A stretch of DNA of 64,000 nt from Tissierella sp. P1 (GCF_002266425.1 NZ_NPMN01000023.1:1-64000); one strand, 5' to 3'. Shown: positions 54,079 through 63,632, numbered from the stretch's first letter. Made by a program: numbers and translations. The notes: generated by a model from the letters alone, not told the origin.

Positions 54079-55977
54079 TTAATTAGTTTTTAATTCTTGT
54101 ACTCCTGAAATTGAGTAAGTTCCTTCTGGGCTAAATGTATCTTTAGCTTCTTGAGTAGTGAAGTATACATTACCTTCAACCTTTGTATTTATTAATCTAA
54201 CTCCAGGTGCTGAAATATAAAGGTCACCTTTGATAGTTCCGTTTTGTATTCTAGCTTTAGGAGTTTTGATAATTAATTTTGGTGTTGTTAAAGTAAATTC
54301 ACCAGTTACATTTTTCTTATCATCTTGAGTGTAAAGAGCTATTTTACGATCAAAAGCATGTGTACCATCAGTAGCAAATTTACCATTTCTAAATTCACCT
54401 TCTAAAGCAAGCTCTTTATCAGTAGTGATATCAGATTCAAGACAAATAATCCATTTTCCATGTTTGGATATTGCTTTTTCAAAATTAGCTTCATCAGTTA
54501 CCACAGAAGCTGATGCAATGGCATCTACCTCTACTAATTCTTGTTCTCCAGTAATTTCACTATTTGCATTATTGAAAGTAGACTTTGCACTTTCTGTAGT
54601 GAAATAAATACTTCCATTTACCTTAGTATTTTCTAACTTAAAGTTATCTGAGGAAACATAAAGGTTCCCGTTGAATGTGCCGTTAAGCATTCTAGGCATT
54701 GGACTTTTAATAAATAATCTTGGTGCTGTTAATGTAAAATTATGAGTAAAAACCTTAGTTTTATCTTCTAAAGTCTTTTGGCTATAAAGACCGATTTTAC
54801 GGTCTGCTGTGTCGTTATTTTTAAACTCACCCTCCATAGTAAGGTCTTTATTGAAAGTTAAATCCTTTAATAAAGCGGCAATCCATGAACCATCTTTAGA
54901 TATTGCTTTTTCAAAATCAGCTTCATCTCTTACTATTGAAGCAGTAGAAGTTGCATCAACATTAATTAATTCTCTTTTTCCTTTTATAGTACTCTTTTCA
55001 TCGATATTGAAAGTTTCCTTAGCTTCATTATTTAAGAAATATATATTACCTTCAACTGTAGCATCTACTATTCTAAAGTTTGGTACCTCAACATATATAT
55101 CACCTTTGAAAGTTCCGCCTTGGATTCTGGCATTAGGACTCTTGATAGTTAATTTTGGAGCTGTTATAGTAAATCTTTCAAGTACAACTTTGTTATCATC
55201 TTGAGTATAAGGAGCTATCTTACGTTGAATAGCATCTGTACCATCTGCATTTTTCTTGCCATTTTTAAATTCACCTTCTAGAACAAGTTCTTTGTCAAAA
55301 GTAAGGTCATTTAAAGTACAAATAATCCATTTTCCATCCTTAGATATTGCCTTTTCAAAATCGGCTGCATTATCTACTATAGAAGCTGATGTTACAGCAT
55401 CTACTTTTTCTTCAGCTTCTTCTTCAACAGGCTTAGTTACTGTCTCTGTTTTTTCTGATTTAGGTTCAGTCGTTTCAGTTGGTTTTTCTGTCTCAGCTGG
55501 TACTACTGGTGTAGCAGGTTCAGCTGGTTTAACTACTTCAGCTACTACTGGAGTTAATTTTGCAAGAGTCTTTGGACCAACGATTCCGTCAACTCTAAGA
55601 CTATTTTTACCTTGATAGTCTTTAACTGCTACTAAAGTTCTTTCTCCAAATATTCCGTCTGTTTTAAGTACATACCCATTGCTGTTAAGTAAAGTTTGTA
55701 GTAGCGTAACATCTCCACCTACAGAGCCTAATGCTAATAAACGAGTTATCGTTGATGATGTAGCAGTAGCTTGTGTTGTAACTGTAGTTGTTTTTGCTGG
55801 TGTTGTTGGCTTTTCTGCTGGTGTAGCTGGTTTTGCTGGCGCTGGTGCTGATGTAGTAGCCGCCGCTACAGCGTCAACTGCAACTAATTTTGTCGCTGAG
55901 TCTGCGTGGGAAACTAAGCTTGTAGAAGATAAAAGCAAAGCTGCGCAACTCACTGATGCGATTAATCTTTTGTTCAT
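54079..55977 (-). CDS. Secreted wall-binding protein with three tandem beta-helix-like repeats
   Basis: This 632-aa protein has a signal peptide (residues 1-25, ending VSHA), a Pro/Ala/Thr-rich linker, and a peptidoglycan-binding type 1 domain (about 77-142; VTLLQTLLNSNGYVLKTDGI, FGERTLVAVKDYQ, VDGIVGPKTLAKL). A second Pro/Glu/Thr linker follows, then three repeats of about 145 residues starting near 193, 343 and 488. Each repeat runs ASIV-x-x-x-A-x-FEKAISK-x-G-x-WI, -LEGEFKN-, RKI-x-YTQ, FT-x-T-APKL-x-IKSP-x-x-R, and EGNIYF-x-x-x-EAK-x-TF. The repeat is predicted beta-rich; I do not know a name for it. It probably decorates the outer wall. ATG is preceded by AGGTGTTTTT. Confidence 0.8.
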   Translation of the reverse strand: MNKRLIASVSCAALLLSSTSLVSHADSATKLVAVDAVAAATTSAPAPAKPATPAEKPTTPAKTTTVTTQATATSSTITRLLALGSVGGDVTLLQTLLNSNGYVLKTDGIFGERTLVAVKDYQGKNSLRVDGIVGPKTLAKLTPVVAEVVKPAEPATPVVPAETEKPTETTEPKSEKTETVTKPVEEEAEEKVDAVTSASIVDNAADFEKAISKDGKWIICTLNDLTFDKELVLEGEFKNGKKNADGTDAIQRKIAPYTQDDNKVVLERFTITAPKLTIKSPNARIQGGTFKGDIYVEVPNFRIVDATVEGNIYFLNNEAKETFNIDEKSTIKGKRELINVDATSTASIVRDEADFEKAISKDGSWIAALLKDLTFNKDLTMEGEFKNNDTADRKIGLYSQKTLEDKTKVFTHNFTLTAPRLFIKSPMPRMLNGTFNGNLYVSSDNFKLENTKVNGSIYFTTESAKSTFNNANSEITGEQELVEVDAIASASVVTDEANFEKAISKHGKWIICLESDITTDKELALEGEFRNGKFATDGTHAFDRKIALYTQDDKKNVTGEFTLTTPKLIIKTPKARIQNGTIKGDLYISAPGVRLINTKVEGNVYFTTQEAKDTFSPEGTYSISGVQELKTN

Positions 55978-56090
55978 AAAAACACCTCCGTCATATTTTG
56001 GACAATATGGCTGTCCATACCATTATAGTATATATTTTTTCATAATACCTGGCAATAGTTATATGACATTTCACAAACAAAAGAATTACA

Positions 56091-56771
56091 TTAAAGTGAT
56101 ATTATTTGATTTTTTCTATTTAATTCTATTATTGTGCACATATTTCCCTTAATTTTGTGGATAAAATCTGTTGTTGTGCTAAACTTATCCCCAAAATGCA
56201 TTGGTATAAAATAATTTGGATTTACTTCTTTAATGAAATATTCTCCTCCTAAATCAAAGGCAGTTTCTAATCTAGGGTCTACAGGGAAAAAGGCTAAGTC
56301 AATATGGAAATCTTTAATCTTAGATATCTCTTCTTTGAAAGACCTTTCCATACTTAGTTTCTCCTCTTCAGTATCATCTTCCCAATACCACCAGTTTAAG
56401 TCACCTGCATGAAATATATTTATATTATCTACATTGACCAGGAAGGACACCCCCATATCTGTAGAGCCAAAAGTCTTTATTTTAATATCATCTAATTCTA
56501 GCTCCTCATAGGGTCTCATACTATGAATTTTTTCATCTTCAATATCTATATCTGAGCTTAGAACATAATTTATATTTTTATTTGTATTTCTCCATTTAAA
56601 TATAGCAGGGTTAAAATGGTCTATATGAGAATGAGTTGCGAAGACTATAGTCTTTTTATCTTTTAGAGAAATGTCTCCTTTATAATAATCAAATACTAAA
56701 TAAAAATTTTTTGTTTCCACAGTAAAACCACTATGGAATATGTGCTCAACAGTTATATTTAATTTATCCAT
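56091..56771 (-). CDS. Metallo-beta-lactamase-fold hydrolase
   Basis: This 226-aa protein has the MBL metal motif FATHSHIDHFNP (HxHxDH, about residues 46-57), a second ligand region FHAGDLNWWYWED and a terminal IPMHFGDKF. It resembles UlaG/YtnP-like small MBL hydrolases; the substrate is unknown. ATG follows TTAGGAGTGATAAT. It lies 10 bp after the histidine kinase gene on the same strand and so ends a three-gene unit (response regulator, kinase, MBL). It may be an effector of that two-component system by position only. Confidence 0.82.
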   Translation of the reverse strand: MDKLNITVEHIFHSGFTVETKNFYLVFDYYKGDISLKDKKTIVFATHSHIDHFNPAIFKWRNTNKNINYVLSSDIDIEDEKIHSMRPYEELELDDIKIKTFGSTDMGVSFLVNVDNINIFHAGDLNWWYWEDDTEEEKLSMERSFKEEISKIKDFHIDLAFFPVDPRLETAFDLGGEYFIKEVNPNYFIPMHFGDKFSTTTDFIHKIKGNMCTIIELNRKNQIISL

Positions 56772-56781
56772 ATTATCACTC

Positions 56782-58131
56782 CTAACTAGAGATCTCTATA
56801 TAAAATGATACCCCTTCTTTTTCATTTATAGCAAAGATATTAGAACTATGTGCGTTAATTATTTTATATGCTATGGCTAGACCTAATCCAAATTCGCCCT
56901 TATAACCTTTATTAAATTTATTAAACATGGTATTTAAAAGATTTTCTTCAATATGTGGACCATCATTCCATATTCTTAAGAGAGTTTTATTATCAGTTTT
57001 CTTCAAAGAAATAAGAATTTGACTATTTGCATACCGTATTTGATTATCTAATAGATTTTCAATTGCAATTTTCCATTGCTCTAAGTCACCTTCTATAGAT
57101 ATAGGAATAAGGTCTAGATTCCAATTAATATTTGTTCTATGCCAAGAAAATCTCTCTATTATTTCTTTAATTAAGGAATCAAGAGAAAAATTAACTTTAT
57201 CTATTTCATGATTAGATAAATAATCTAACTTAGTTAGGTATAGTAAATTTTTAATCTTTTTTTCAAGTCTTTTAGCTTCATTATCTATCACATCTATAGA
57301 ATCATCTAAAGTACCTTTTGGATATATACCGTCTTTAATAGCTTGAGTAAAGCTTTGAATGACCATTACTGGAGTTTTTAGCTCATGGGATACATGTTGT
57401 AGGAAAGACTGTTCAGCTTCATCTTGGCGTATAAGCTGTTTTCTAAGATGTTCAATAGAATAACCTAATTTTCCTATTTCATCTCTTCTATTTAGCTCAA
57501 TAGGTTCATTCCATTCATTATTAGCTAATTTTTCTACTTTCTTTTCTAAATTTACTAATGGTTTAGATAAATACCTAGATAGTAGTATGGCTGGAATCCA
57601 GCTGAATAGAAATACCAAGCCCATGAGGTTAATAAGCCTTTTAAATAGAGTTTGAACTAGGTCTTCTCTATAAGAATCACCCATATAGGATACGAGAAAA
57701 GCATCTTGGTTTAGTACTTTACATTTTGAAATAATATAAAATACTTTTTTTCCATTTATATCGCCACTATATTCTTGACTAATGTTTCTTTGAACAATAG
57801 CTTGCTCCTGAGCTTTTTTTAAAAAGTCTTCAGAAATTGAAAAGCTTGCTATTGGTCTGTTGTCATCATATATTATAAAATGCTTTACAGTTCGAATGTT
57901 TTCTAATACTTGCTCTTCACCAAAGAAGTCTGGCCCAATATAGTCTCTATATACATTACTATCAAATTGATTAAATACTAAATCTTGAGCGGCATGAATA
58001 GAGGCATAGACCTCCCTTGTGAAAAAACTCCTTAGAGTAGAAGGAAGTATAAATGCCAACAGTATAGAGATAGATAGGGTAATAATGGCGATAACAATCC
58101 AAATTTGAACAGATAAAGGATAATTCTTCAT
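56782..58131 (-). CDS. Two-component sensor histidine kinase
   Basis: This 449-aa kinase has two membrane helices (about 10-32 and 168-190) flanking an extracytoplasmic sensor loop. A HAMP segment (LSRYLSKPLVNLEKKVEKLA), a HisKA dimerisation domain with the phospho-His in FLQHVSHELKTPVMVIQSFT, and a HATPase domain (NLLDNQIRYANSQILISL; NDGPHIEENLL; GEFGLGLAIAYKII) follow. Its start overlaps the response regulator stop in ATGA. It pairs with the OmpR-type regulator at 58128-58790. The stimulus is unknown; cell-envelope stress would fit the nearby HtrA and wall protein but is not shown. Confidence 0.9.
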   Translation of the reverse strand: MKNYPLSVQIWIVIAIITLSISILLAFILPSTLRSFFTREVYASIHAAQDLVFNQFDSNVYRDYIGPDFFGEEQVLENIRTVKHFIIYDDNRPIASFSISEDFLKKAQEQAIVQRNISQEYSGDINGKKVFYIISKCKVLNQDAFLVSYMGDSYREDLVQTLFKRLINLMGLVFLFSWIPAILLSRYLSKPLVNLEKKVEKLANNEWNEPIELNRRDEIGKLGYSIEHLRKQLIRQDEAEQSFLQHVSHELKTPVMVIQSFTQAIKDGIYPKGTLDDSIDVIDNEAKRLEKKIKNLLYLTKLDYLSNHEIDKVNFSLDSLIKEIIERFSWHRTNINWNLDLIPISIEGDLEQWKIAIENLLDNQIRYANSQILISLKKTDNKTLLRIWNDGPHIEENLLNTMFNKFNKGYKGEFGLGLAIAYKIINAHSSNIFAINEKEGVSFYIEISS

Positions 58132-58790
58132 GATTTATTCACCCTATAACCATAACCATAGACAGTTTCCACATCAAGGTCTGGCATTTTTTTTCTAAGT
58201 CTTCTAACTAAATCATCTACAACCCTATCGGAGCCAAAATAATCGTTTCCCCATACATGGTTTAATATTTGTTCTCTAGACAATGCTATGCTAGGATTTT
58301 TAGCAAAGTATATTAATAAATCATATTCTTTAGATGTAAGATCAATTATTTTTTCTCCAAGCTTAACCACCCTACTGTTATCATTTATAGCATATGGGGA
58401 CAGGTTGCTTATAGTAGAAGCATTGGTATTAAATCTATCTAGAAGATTTCTAGCACGAATTACCAATTCCCTTGGTAAAAATGGTTTAGGCAGATAATCA
58501 TCACTACCTAGTTCAAGTCCTACTACCCTATCAATATCAGCATCCCTAGCAGAAATAAATATAACTGGGATACTAGGTGTAGCTGATTTGATTTCTTTAA
58601 TTAATTGATATCCATCAATATCAGGTAACATAATATCTAAAATCCATAAATCAGGCGGAGTTGAGATAGATCTTTCTGCATCAAGACCATTTAAAAATGA
58701 AACCACATTCCAGCCTTCTTTTTTTAGATAAGATGTAAGTACTAAATTCAAGTTTTCATCATCTTCTACTAAATATATTCTATAGGACAT
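58128..58790 (-). CDS. OmpR/PhoB-type response regulator
   Basis: This 220-aa regulator has a receiver domain (YLVEDDENLNLVL; phospho-acceptor Asp in LWILDIMLPDIDGYQ; Lys in YLPKPFLPREL) and a winged-helix DNA-binding domain (EYDLLIYFAKNPSIALSREQ and DYFGSDRVVDDLVRRLRKKM). The start at 58790 is chosen because GGGGTGATTTAT precedes it; an upstream in-frame ATG lacks a site. Its stop overlaps the kinase start, so the two are coupled. Target genes are unknown. Confidence 0.9.
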   Translation of the reverse strand: MSYRIYLVEDDENLNLVLTSYLKKEGWNVVSFLNGLDAERSISTPPDLWILDIMLPDIDGYQLIKEIKSATPSIPVIFISARDADIDRVVGLELGSDDYLPKPFLPRELVIRARNLLDRFNTNASTISNLSPYAINDNSRVVKLGEKIIDLTSKEYDLLIYFAKNPSIALSREQILNHVWGNDYFGSDRVVDDLVRRLRKKMPDLDVETVYGYGYRVNKS

Positions 58791-58933
58791 ATAAATCACC
58801 CCATTATATAATTCCATTTATTTAAGGATATTATATCAAATATACAAAAAGAAAAACCAAATCCCACAACAAAAACATAATTTCACCATATTATTTTCAT
58901 ACTCTTAGATTAGAATTGAGATAATAAAAATAA

Positions 58934-58963
58934 AATGCACAATGCACGATACACAATGCACAA
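58934..58963. repeat. Tandem ATGCACA-type repeat in a gene-free stretch
   Basis: Three imperfect tandem copies of (A)ATGCACA/G-A (ATGCACA, ATGCACG, ATACACA, ATGCACA) occur here in the 400-bp space between the response regulator and htrA. A complementary segment, TTTCAATTGTGAA, follows at about 59036, so the region may fold. The rest of 58818-59197 holds no gene; it includes an odd GC-containing stretch, TGCCCCGCAGGG, at 59109-59120. Confidence 0.45.
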
Positions 58964-59197
58964 TTAAAAGAATTAAAAGATTAAAAGAAACAACGTTGTT
59001 CTTGGGATTTTTTATTGTGGCGAAGATTTGAGCTTTCAATTGTGAATTTAAGTAGGGAACCAAAATCATGGTTTTTGATTTTGTGTTCATCACTTAGCTA
59101 CTGATATTTGCCCCGCAGGGTATAATTCAGTAGTCCTTTAGGGTTTGTTCATCTAGTGAATTGCGAACTGTAAATTGATAAAATGGGAGGAAGTATT

Positions 59198-60481
59198 ATG
59201 GATGAAAATAGAGATTATGGAATAGAAGAAAATGAAATCGATGAGAATCTAGAAAAGACAGAGAAGATCATAGGAGAGACAGAGGAGTTTGAGGAAGTCA
59301 TAGGAAGTAAAGAAAACTATAAAATACCAGAAGATATTCATATATATAGGAGCTGTGGAGAAAAAAAGGAGCCAAAGAAGAAATCCTTTAGAGGTAGTTT
59401 AATATCCTATATAGCAATAGCATTAGCTGCTTCACTTGTGGGAGGCTTATCTTCCATATATATAGCACCAAGTCTATATGGCAGGGTATTACCTAATCCA
59501 AATAACACCGCATATACAGCAGCACCGATAAATATTACAACTAGTGATGATATAAATACAGTATCAGCTGTAGCTAAGAAGGCTATGAGTTCAGTAGTAG
59601 GTATAACTTCTGTAGAGTTACAACAGTATTTCTTCTCTCAACAAGAAGTAGAAGGTGTAGGCTCTGGAGTTATAATAGACAGTAATGGATATATTCTTAC
59701 AAATTCCCATGTGGTAGCAGATGGAAATGCCAAGGAAGTTAATGTGTTATTTGAAAATGGTGATAAAAAATCAGGAACAGTACTTTGGAATGATAGTACA
59801 TTGGATTTAGCTATAGTTAAAGTAGAGGCTACCGGGCTTCCAGTAGCTACTTTAGGAGATTCAGATAAACTAGAAGTTGGTGAGATAGCCGTAGCCATTG
59901 GAAATCCATTAGGATTAGAATTTCAAAGATCAGTTACCTCAGGTATAATCTCTGGACTTCATAGATCTATCCAAGTAAGTACAAATAACGTGATAGAAGA
60001 TTTAATACAGACAGATGCATCCATTAACCCAGGAAACAGTGGTGGACCACTTTTAAATAGTAAAGGTGAGGTAATAGGTATCAATACAGCTAAGATAAAA
60101 ACAGCAGAGGGATTAGGATTTTCTATTCCTATAAATGAAGCAAAGGCAATAGTGGAAGAAGTAGTTAAAAATGGATCATATAAGACTGTATTTATGGGAA
60201 TATCAGGAGTTTCCGTTGAGGATTATCAAGCTAGACTTGGAGTTAAATTGACAACAGATAAAGGAGTAATACTAATTCAAATCTCAGAAAATACTCCTGC
60301 ATCTAGAGCTGGTTTATTAAATGGAGATATTATTACAAAAATAGATAATACAGAAATAGACAATATGAGTAAACTTAAAAAAGTATTATATAAGTACAAA
60401 CAAGGAGATAAAGCAACATTAACAATCATGAGGAATAATACTGAAGAAAAGATTGATATAGAGTTTACAGATATAAGATAA
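59198..60481 (+). CDS. htrA: HtrA/DegP-like serine protease
   Basis: This 427-aa membrane-anchored protease has an acidic cytosolic N-terminus (about 1-70), one membrane helix (SLISYIAIALAASLVGGLSS), a trypsin-like domain with His in ILTNSHVV, Asp in STLDLAIVKV and Ser in DASINPGNSGGPLL, and a C-terminal PDZ domain (from about 330; GVILIQISENTPASRAGLLN, GDIITKIDNTEI). It degrades misfolded exported proteins. ATG at 59198 follows GGGAGGAAGTATT. It is monocistronic with a terminator at 60496 and diverges from the two-component operon. Confidence 0.92.
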   Translation: MDENRDYGIEENEIDENLEKTEKIIGETEEFEEVIGSKENYKIPEDIHIYRSCGEKKEPKKKSFRGSLISYIAIALAASLVGGLSSIYIAPSLYGRVLPNPNNTAYTAAPINITTSDDINTVSAVAKKAMSSVVGITSVELQQYFFSQQEVEGVGSGVIIDSNGYILTNSHVVADGNAKEVNVLFENGDKKSGTVLWNDSTLDLAIVKVEATGLPVATLGDSDKLEVGEIAVAIGNPLGLEFQRSVTSGIISGLHRSIQVSTNNVIEDLIQTDASINPGNSGGPLLNSKGEVIGINTAKIKTAEGLGFSIPINEAKAIVEEVVKNGSYKTVFMGISGVSVEDYQARLGVKLTTDKGVILIQISENTPASRAGLLNGDIITKIDNTEIDNMSKLKKVLYKYKQGDKATLTIMRNNTEEKIDIEFTDIR

Positions 60482-60495
60482 ACTGTAAATAAGAT

Positions 60496-60540
60496 AACCT
60501 ATGAGTAGTCCCCCTTCTCATAGGTTATTTTTTATTTTTT
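60496..60540 (+). terminator. Intrinsic terminator after htrA
   Basis: AACCTATGAG (60496-60505) pairs with CTCATAGGTT (60517-60526), followed by ATTTTTTATTTTTT. Confidence 0.85.
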
Positions 60541-60646
60541 GAAAATATTTTCACAAATTTGATTAAATAAGAAAAGTTTTTACATTGGTTTGGCATATAT
60601 GAGAGTGATAAGATTTAGATAAACAACAAACTAAGGAGGAATAAAT

Positions 60647-61342
60647 ATGGACTATTTACAAATTGCAAATAGCTTTCCAATGTGGTTGGCAGCAGGACTT
60701 GCAATAACCTTGGCATTATTTCAAGCAATTATCTTTGCTAAAAAATCTTATAATACAGGAAAAGAAATAGGACTTACAGAAGGACAAATGAAAAGCGCAA
60801 TGAAAAGTAGTTTTATTACATCAATAGGGCCTTCAATAGTAATCTTAACAGGACTTTTATCATTATTAGTAACAGTAGGTGGCCCTATGGCATGGATGAG
60901 ATTATCTTTTATAGGCTCTGTCATGTTTGAGATGATGGCAGCAGGATTCGGAGCAGAGGCAGTAGGAGTTAAGATGGGAATAGACCCAATGACTAATATG
61001 GCATTTGCAAATGCAGTTTGGACTATGATACTTGGTTCTATTGGTTGGATAGTATTTGCTACATTGACAGCGGACAAAATGGAGAAAGTACAAGTTAAGT
61101 TTTCAAAAGGTGATAAAGGATTATTAGGTATTATATCAGTAGCAGCTATGTTAGGATCCTTTGGTTCATTAGTATCAGGACATCTAGTAGCAATGAATAA
61201 AAATACCATTGCAGCATTAGTAGGTGGAACTATAATGTTGATACTATTTCCAATAGCAGATAAAAAGAATATTAAATGGCTAAAGGAATGGGCTTTAACC
61301 TTAGCATTATTTGGTGGAATGTTAATAGCGGCATTAATATAA
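60647..61342 (+). CDS. DUF5058 family membrane protein
   Basis: This 231-aa protein has about six membrane helices, starts MDYLQIANSFPMWLAAGLAI, and has the conserved MKSSFITSIGPSIVILTGLL and GGPMAWMRLSFIGSVMFEMM blocks of DUF5058. Family members are usually paired with another membrane protein and a peptidase-like enzyme, so it may be half of a two-component importer. ATG follows AAGGAGGAATAAAT. It is first in a unit with the genes at 61370 and 62082 (gaps of 27 and 22 bp). Confidence 0.82.
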   Translation: MDYLQIANSFPMWLAAGLAITLALFQAIIFAKKSYNTGKEIGLTEGQMKSAMKSSFITSIGPSIVILTGLLSLLVTVGGPMAWMRLSFIGSVMFEMMAAGFGAEAVGVKMGIDPMTNMAFANAVWTMILGSIGWIVFATLTADKMEKVQVKFSKGDKGLLGIISVAAMLGSFGSLVSGHLVAMNKNTIAALVGGTIMLILFPIADKKNIKWLKEWALTLALFGGMLIAALI

Positions 61343-61369
61343 ACAGAGATAATAGAGGAGGCTATTACA

Positions 61370-62059
61370 ATGGAAAAAAATAATCACTATGATGGAGTGT
61401 ATTTACCATATATAATCAAGTGGGGAAAGATAACTGGTTGGTTAGGCGTATTATTATCATTTGGACCAGCATTGGTACTTGCAGTAATATATAAACTTGT
61501 TCCCCCTGTAAGTGCAATAATTACAGCATTTATAGCTATAGCATCAGCGGCGGGTATAAACTGGGTAGTTGAACCAATATCATATTTTCCAATAGTTGGA
61601 GTACCGGGAACATATATGGCATTTATAACTGGAAATATTTCAAATCTTAGAATTCCAGCTGCAGCAGTATCCCAGAATGTAGCAGGGGTAGAGCCTGGTA
61701 CAAAGGAAGGAACTATTATAGCAACATTAGGTATGGCTATATCAGTTATTGTAAATATCGTAATATTAGCTTTAGGAGTATTTGCTGGTGCTGCAATTTT
61801 AGAATCACTACCAGAAAGTGTAGTTGTTTCATTTAACTATTTATTACCTGCATTATTTGGAGCAATATTTGTCCAATTTGCTCTTAAAAAGTTAAAACTA
61901 GCACCAATCGCATTAGGGATAGCACTAGCACTAACCTTTGCATTAAAAGGAGGAGTATTTAGTTTCTTGCCGGGTAATCCAACATATATAGTTACATTAG
62001 GAGCAGTATTTGGAACTATTGGTATAGGTACAGCTCTATATAAGAAAAAACTTATATAA
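61370..62059 (+). CDS. Multi-pass membrane protein, partner of the DUF5058 protein
   Basis: This 229-aa protein has six or seven membrane helices (e.g. ITGWLGVLLSFGPALVLAVI; FNYLLPALFGAIFVQFAL) and a conserved central loop (EPISYFPIVGVPGTYMAFIT, NISNLRIPAAAVSQNVAGVE). I cannot assign a named family with certainty; it looks like the second half of a split transporter. It sits between the DUF5058 gene and the M20 amidohydrolase gene, and this order suggests the two membrane proteins import a substrate that the enzyme then hydrolyses. ATG follows GAGGAGGCTATTACA. Confidence 0.75.
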   Translation: MEKNNHYDGVYLPYIIKWGKITGWLGVLLSFGPALVLAVIYKLVPPVSAIITAFIAIASAAGINWVVEPISYFPIVGVPGTYMAFITGNISNLRIPAAAVSQNVAGVEPGTKEGTIIATLGMAISVIVNIVILALGVFAGAAILESLPESVVVSFNYLLPALFGAIFVQFALKKLKLAPIALGIALALTFALKGGVFSFLPGNPTYIVTLGAVFGTIGIGTALYKKKLI

Positions 62060-62081
62060 AAGTAGTTAGGGAGGGTTTAGA

Positions 62082-63461
62082 TTGAATAAATCACATGTAT
62101 TAGAATATTTAAAGGATATAAGTGAAGAAGTAAAAGAATTGAGCTTAAAGGTATGGAATAATCCAGAGACTTCAGGAAATGAAAAAGAATCATCTAATTT
62201 ATATAAAGATATATTAAAATCTTATGGCTTTGAAATAAAGGAAGTAAAGGGAGTGGAGAATGCTTTTATTGGTGAATATGGCAGTGGTTCTCCTGTAATA
62301 GCAGTATTAGGAGAGTATGACGCATTACCAGGATTATCTCAGTCCTTAGATACAAAATTTAATCCAGTAGAGGTAAATGGTCCTGGTCATGGTTGTGGAC
62401 ATAATCTATTAGGTAGTGCAGCTATAGGGTCTGTACTTGCAATTAAAAAATATCTAGAGGAAACTAAGATAAATGGTACAATAAGATTTTATGGCTGTCC
62501 TGAAGAAGAGACTTTGATAGGTAAGGTAAAGATGATTAAGGCTGGAGCTTTTGATGGATGTGATTTGGCCCTTAGCTGGCATCCAATGAACGCAAATACA
62601 GCAATAGAAAGAGGATTTTTATCCAATAACTCAATCAAATTTAAGTTCCATGGAATATCTGCTCATGCAGCACAATCACCAGAATCTGGTAGATCTGCTT
62701 TAGATGCTGTAGAGTTAATGAATGTAGGTGCTAATTATCTAAGAGAGCATGTTATAGATTCAGCTAGAATTCACTATACCATAACGAATGCAGGAGGAGC
62801 ACCAAATATTGTTCCAAAGGAAGCAGAATCTTGGTATTTTGTCAGAGCACCTTATAGAAAAGATGTGGAAGAAATAACAGAAAGATTGTTTAAAATCGCA
62901 AAGGGTGCAGCAATGATGACGGAAACAACAGTTGAATATGAGGTATTAGGTGGATGCTATGAGATGTTACCCAATAAAGTGTTATTTGATTTAACTCATA
63001 AAAATATGGTGGAAATTGGTTCACCAACATATACAGAAGAAGAACTTCAATTTGCAAAAGCTATACAAGAAACTTTAGATCCAAATATGGTAGAGGCTGA
63101 AATTAAAAAATTTATATCATCAGATAGTGATGAAAAAATATATATACATCAAGAAGTATTGGAAAAAGAAAATGTGAACTCTGTAGTAGTTTCAGGTTCC
63201 TCTGATAGTGGTGATGTGTCATGGATAATGCCAATGAATTTATTCCTAACTGCTACTTGGCCACTAGGAGTACCAGCTCATTCATGGCAAGCAACTTCAG
63301 CTTCTGGATCATCAATGGGTATGAAGGGTATGATATATGCAGCAGAGATTTTTTCAGGAATGATGTATGATTTATTAAACGACCCTAAATTAGTGGAGGA
63401 AGCAAATGCTGAGTTTAATAAAAGAACAGAAAAAAGAAAATATGTAAGCCCAATTGAGTAG
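62082..63461 (+). CDS. M20-family amidohydrolase, AbgB-like
   Basis: This 459-aa metalloenzyme resembles the aminobenzoyl-glutamate utilisation protein B group. Metal-ligand blocks are visible: VLGEYDALPGLSQ, GPGHGCGHNLLGSAAIG, GCPEEETLIGK, LSWHPMNANTAIERG and the dimerisation-domain signature GISAHAAQSPESGRSALDAV. The C-terminal ligand His lies in PAHSWQATSASGSS. It should cleave an amide bond of an imported amino-acid conjugate or dipeptide-like substrate. The start is TTG at 62082, after GGGAGGGTTTAGA. It ends the transporter unit, and a PucR-type regulator gene lies downstream. Confidence 0.88.
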   Translation: MNKSHVLEYLKDISEEVKELSLKVWNNPETSGNEKESSNLYKDILKSYGFEIKEVKGVENAFIGEYGSGSPVIAVLGEYDALPGLSQSLDTKFNPVEVNGPGHGCGHNLLGSAAIGSVLAIKKYLEETKINGTIRFYGCPEEETLIGKVKMIKAGAFDGCDLALSWHPMNANTAIERGFLSNNSIKFKFHGISAHAAQSPESGRSALDAVELMNVGANYLREHVIDSARIHYTITNAGGAPNIVPKEAESWYFVRAPYRKDVEEITERLFKIAKGAAMMTETTVEYEVLGGCYEMLPNKVLFDLTHKNMVEIGSPTYTEEELQFAKAIQETLDPNMVEAEIKKFISSDSDEKIYIHQEVLEKENVNSVVVSGSSDSGDVSWIMPMNLFLTATWPLGVPAHSWQATSASGSSMGMKGMIYAAEIFSGMMYDLLNDPKLVEEANAEFNKRTEKRKYVSPIE

Positions 63462-63518
63462 TGATGATTTAAATTGTTCAATAATAACAATTTAAAGTTA
63501 ACAATAAATTTAGTAAAA

Positions 63519-63577
63519 GATTCTTTGGAAATCTCTAGTAATTCCATAATAAGAGATGCAAAGAATCTCTTTTTTTC
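63519..63577 (+). terminator. Terminator after the M20 gene
   Basis: AGATTCTTTG (63519-63528) pairs with CAAAGAATCT (63559-63568) and is followed by eight Ts; a smaller AATCTCT/AGAGAT stem branches inside. Confidence 0.8.
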
Positions 63578-63632
63578 ATACATAAAAAAATTTGTGGTAT
63601 AATATTAACATTAAATAGGAACAGGTGGTACT

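Noticed and set aside
55256-55615. Plus-strand frames opposite the three-repeat wall protein
   Set aside because: They arise from the low-complexity and repetitive coding sequence of the minus-strand gene and have no start signals.
58934-58963. CRISPR array
   Set aside because: The repeats are 7-8 bp, directly tandem and without spacers, and there are no cas genes in the window.
60748-61209. Long minus-strand open frame opposite the DUF5058 gene
   Set aside because: No ribosome binding site, unnatural composition, and it exactly mirrors a well supported membrane-protein gene.
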